Assembly: GCA_003647525.1 (NCBI GenBank)
Contig: QMMZ01000053.1
Coordinates: 1-8,549 of the forward strand
DNA from: Deltaproteobacteria bacterium
Lineage (GTDB): Bacteria > Desulfobacterota > Desulfobacteria > Desulfobacterales > ETH-SRB1
Direction: 5' to 3'
DNA length: 8,549 bases
Shown: in pieces, positions 6,432 through 8,549 of the stretch
Position numbering within the stretch: the first letter of the stretch is position 1
How the letters are laid out: every line of letters starts with the position of its first letter
Translations under genes and position numbers: made by a program
Notes under the pieces: generated by a model
The model's input: the letters and a program-made list of their open reading frames with translations, nothing else
Told to the model about the DNA's origin: nothing
Databases searched by the model: none

Positions 6432-7151
6432 ATGGAAGAAAAGAAAAAATCATTAGACGGAAAATTAATAGCTGCAATTGTATTAATTGCTGCTGGAGCT
6501 TTGTTGATGTTGAATACTTTTAACTTAGTTGATTTCTCATTAAAATATTACATTATTAATTGGAGAACATTGCTGATAGGTATCGGCCTGATTCTCTTGG
6601 CTTCACCAAATCATCGCATTACTTCTTATATTTTAATTGGATTGGGAGTAGTTTTTTGGGTGCCGGAACTTTTAGGTGCTCATATCAGGCTTTATCAGGT
6701 ATTCTGGCCGGTGATTTTAATTGCAATAGGACTGATCATTATAAGCCGTCGAGGTAAACATGGAGGTGTTGGGAGCCAACAAATTCGTAATGAAGATGGT
6801 ACAGTTTCAACTGATTATCTGAACGACATCGCCATTTTTGGAGGTGGCTTGATGAGGGTGGAATCACAAAATTTTAAAGGAGGCACCTTAACAGCCATCT
6901 TTGGCGGACGTGAAATCAACCTGAGAACAGCTCAAATAGCTCCCGAAGGTTGTGTAATTGATGTATTCGCCATGTTCGGCGGAACCAAATTGATCGTTCC
7001 TGACGACTGGCAGGTAAAATCAGATACACTTTCATTATTCGGAGGATTCTCAGATAAAAGGCATATCAGGCCTGACGAAGTAAAAGAAAACAAAATATTA
7101 CTACTTAAAGGTGTTGTAATGTTTGGTGGGGTTGAAGTAAAAAGTTTTTAA
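6432..7151 (+). CDS. LiaF-like four-TM membrane protein with FGG-repeat C-terminal domain
   Basis: The 239-residue protein has four predicted membrane segments (about 12-30, 40-57, 63-80, 88-105), as in the DUF5668-type LiaF N-terminal domain. After these comes a soluble C-terminal domain of about 110 residues resembling the 'cell wall-active antibiotics response' domain of LiaF/VraT. This domain shows five FGG motifs (Phe136, Phe157, Phe182, Phe203, Phe231), spaced 21-28 residues apart, with alternating hydrophobic strands that suggest a stacked beta structure. LiaF-type proteins in Firmicutes restrain a sensor kinase until the envelope is damaged. The kinase gene follows 47 bp downstream, so a similar role as sensor or brake is a reasonable inference. 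The start is supported by a short charged N-terminus (MEEKKKSLDGK) before the first helix and by a -7 box 28 bp upstream. Confidence 0.82.
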   Translation: MEEKKKSLDGKLIAAIVLIAAGALLMLNTFNLVDFSLKYYIINWRTLLIGIGLILLASPNHRITSYILIGLGVVFWVPELLGAHIRLYQVFWPVILIAIGLIIISRRGKHGGVGSQQIRNEDGTVSTDYLNDIAIFGGGLMRVESQNFKGGTLTAIFGGREINLRTAQIAPEGCVIDVFAMFGGTKLIVPDDWQVKSDTLSLFGGFSDKRHIRPDEVKENKILLLKGVVMFGGVEVKSF

Positions 7152-7198
7152 AATAGTATATAGTTTGTAGATGTTCTTACGTTCTGTAAATAGACATT

Positions 7199-8260
7199 AT
7201 GCATAATCCGATAGCTAAGAAAAGGAGTTACGCCTTGACTTTTATCGTGGTATGGATAGTCATATTTGGCATCCATACCCTGGTAATTAATTTTTTCTAT
7301 AATATTGATGGGGGTATCAGCCTCGCTGATGCAGCCATCTTTAACTTATCGTTTGCTGTTATTGGATACAACCTTTGGTATGTGATAAGGTTTAACTTAC
7401 GTGAAAAACAATCGGCATTCGATTTGATCATAAACCACCTGATTGTTGCTGTCATAATTATCGCAATCTGGATTTCCGGATCGTACTATGCGCTCAGAAG
7501 TATATATGCTGACAATGCATCTTACATCCAGTTTTTAAACGACAGTATACCGTGGCGGGTGATTTCAGGGATTTTCTTCTATTTGTTTTTTGTCCTCTTC
7601 TATTACGTGATTTTGTATTATGAAGATCTTCAGGAAAGGCTAAATGTTGAAGCTGAAATGCAAAATCTGTTGAAAGAAGCCGAGTTGAACGCTTTGAAAT
7701 CTCAAATTAATCCCCACTTTTTATTTAATAGCTTAAACTCAATCAGCTCGCTTACCATAACCAATCCCGAAGCGGCACAGGAGATGGTGATCAGGTTGTC
7801 TGATTTCCTTCGCTATTCATTAAGCCACGATAAAAATGAGAAAGCCAGCCTGCAACAGGAATTTGAGAACCTGAACCGCTATCTGGAGATTGAAAAAGTC
7901 CGTTTTGGCAAACGTTTAAAATTTGTATCGAAAGTAACGGATGAATGCTTTGATTTTGAAATTCCTAATATGATTCTGCAACCGCTTATCGAAAATTCGA
8001 TTAAACATGGTGTTTACAATAGTACAGAAGAAGTGTTGGTTGAATTGACTTGCACATCTAATGAGCATTATTTCATTATCGAGATTAGCAATGATTATGA
8101 TCCTGAAGCTGTGAAGAAAAAAGGACAGGGAATAGGTTTGTCGAATATTAAAAAACGCTTACAACTTATATATCAGCGGCAGGATTTACTTGAAATTGTT
8201 GCAGAGAAAATGGTGTTCAGAGCAATCTTAAAACTTCCAAAAAACGGTCAATATGAATAA
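7199..8260 (+). CDS. LytS/YehU-type sensor histidine kinase
   Basis: The 353-residue protein has four membrane segments (about 11-31, 41-62, 74-97, 119-141), a short coiled-coil-like linker (142-165), then the His_kinase domain of the LytS family with H-box LKSQINPHFLFNSLNS (phosphoacceptor His173). The ATPase domain has an N-box ILQPLIENSIKHG (259-271, Asn266) and a G-box GQGIGLSN (309-316). All catalytic motifs are intact. There is no large extracellular sensor domain: only short loops leave the membrane, and the longest, between helices 3 and 4, is about 20 residues. Input may therefore come through the membrane or from the LiaF-like protein encoded just upstream. The stop codon overlaps the start of the response-regulator gene by 8 bp, which indicates translational coupling and a dedicated pair. 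The protein is expected in the inner membrane as a dimer that autophosphorylates and passes phosphate to the regulator. Confidence 0.94.
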   Translation: MHNPIAKKRSYALTFIVVWIVIFGIHTLVINFFYNIDGGISLADAAIFNLSFAVIGYNLWYVIRFNLREKQSAFDLIINHLIVAVIIIAIWISGSYYALRSIYADNASYIQFLNDSIPWRVISGIFFYLFFVLFYYVILYYEDLQERLNVEAEMQNLLKEAELNALKSQINPHFLFNSLNSISSLTITNPEAAQEMVIRLSDFLRYSLSHDKNEKASLQQEFENLNRYLEIEKVRFGKRLKFVSKVTDECFDFEIPNMILQPLIENSIKHGVYNSTEEVLVELTCTSNEHYFIIEISNDYDPEAVKKKGQGIGLSNIKKRLQLIYQRQDLLEIVAEKMVFRAILKLPKNGQYE

Positions 8261-8549
8261 ACTACGTGCAATTATTGTTGAAGACGAAGCTCCGGCTCGT
8301 GACCTTATTAAAGCATTTTTAAAAAACCATGAAAATATTGAATTAATCGGGGAATGTGATAACGGATTTGACGGTGTAAAAGACATAAACGATCTGAAAC
8401 CCGACCTTGTATTTCTTGATATACAAATGCCCAAGCTTTCAGGTTTTGAATTGATAGAATTATTGGATGAACTACCCGAAATAATATTCACTACTGCATT
8501 TGATCAGTATGCCATAAAAGCCTTTGAGCTTAGTGCAGTTGACTACATC
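8253..8549 (+). CDS. Response regulator, LytTR type (partial, receiver domain only)
   Basis: Ninety-nine codons are present before the window ends, with no stop. They start at an ATG inside the kinase gene's last codons (8-bp overlap). The sequence is a CheY-like receiver: acidic pocket Glu10-Asp11 in IIVEDEAPAR, phosphoacceptor Asp56 in LVFLDIQMP, Thr81 in FTTAFDQYAIKAF, and the start of the AVDYI motif. VEDEAPAR and TTAFDQYAIKAFE are typical of regulators that carry a LytTR DNA-binding domain. That domain would lie beyond the window, so the output domain is inferred from the family and from the LytS partner. The regulator probably binds the operator at 6333-6365. Confidence 0.9.
   Translation, partial: MNKLRAIIVEDEAPARDLIKAFLKNHENIELIGECDNGFDGVKDINDLKPDLVFLDIQMPKLSGFELIELLDELPEIIFTTAFDQYAIKAFELSAVDYI

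Noticed and set aside
7170..7186. TACGTTCTG at 7178-7186, similar to a LytTR half-site, before the kinase gene
   Set aside because: There is no partner half-site 21 bp away; the nearby second GTTC is only 8 bp off. It is probably chance.

Overview
The window looks like chromosomal DNA from a member of the Bacteroidota. The support is indirect but consistent. The DNA is AT-rich, several genes are preceded by exact TAnnTTTG boxes (the -7 element of that phylum) with no clear Shine-Dalgarno sequence, and there are lipoprotein signal peptides, a lysine-rich cold-shock-domain protein of a type common in that phylum, and a LytS/LytTR-type regulatory operon. I cannot assign a genus.

Left part (1-3717). 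After about 250 bp of AT-rich non-coding DNA with short direct repeats come two genes on the minus strand, separated by 41 bp and probably co-transcribed. The first is a large lipoprotein in which an amidohydrolase-like module is fused to an S9-type serine hydrolase. The second is a threonine-aldolase-like PLP enzyme with an export signal. The hydrolase triad is intact, but the amidohydrolase half lacks its HxH metal-binding motif. A 25-bp sequence (21/25 identical) occurs on both sides of this two-gene unit.

Middle part (3718-6206). A divergent intergenic region carries candidate promoters in both directions. It is followed on the plus strand by a cold-shock-domain protein with a clear intrinsic terminator, a TlpA/ResA-like thioredoxin lipoprotein, and a tRNA-dihydrouridine synthase. 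These appear to be separate housekeeping or stress genes rather than one pathway.

Right part (6207-8549). Directly behind the dus stop codon sits a 98-bp MITE-like element with terminal inverted repeats and a TTA duplication. Next is an operon for envelope-stress-type signalling: a LiaF-like four-TM protein, a LytS/YehU-type histidine kinase, and the start of its response regulator, which overlaps the kinase by 8 bp and is cut off by the window end. Two half-sites exactly 21 bp apart lie upstream of a TAATTTTG box. They fit the geometry of a LytTR-regulator operator and suggest that the operon controls itself.

The window holds no rRNA, tRNA, CRISPR array or complete insertion sequence that I can recognise. 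The most unusual items are the degenerate amidohydrolase/hydrolase fusion, the exported PLP enzyme beside it, the MITE-like element, and the candidate LytTR operator.
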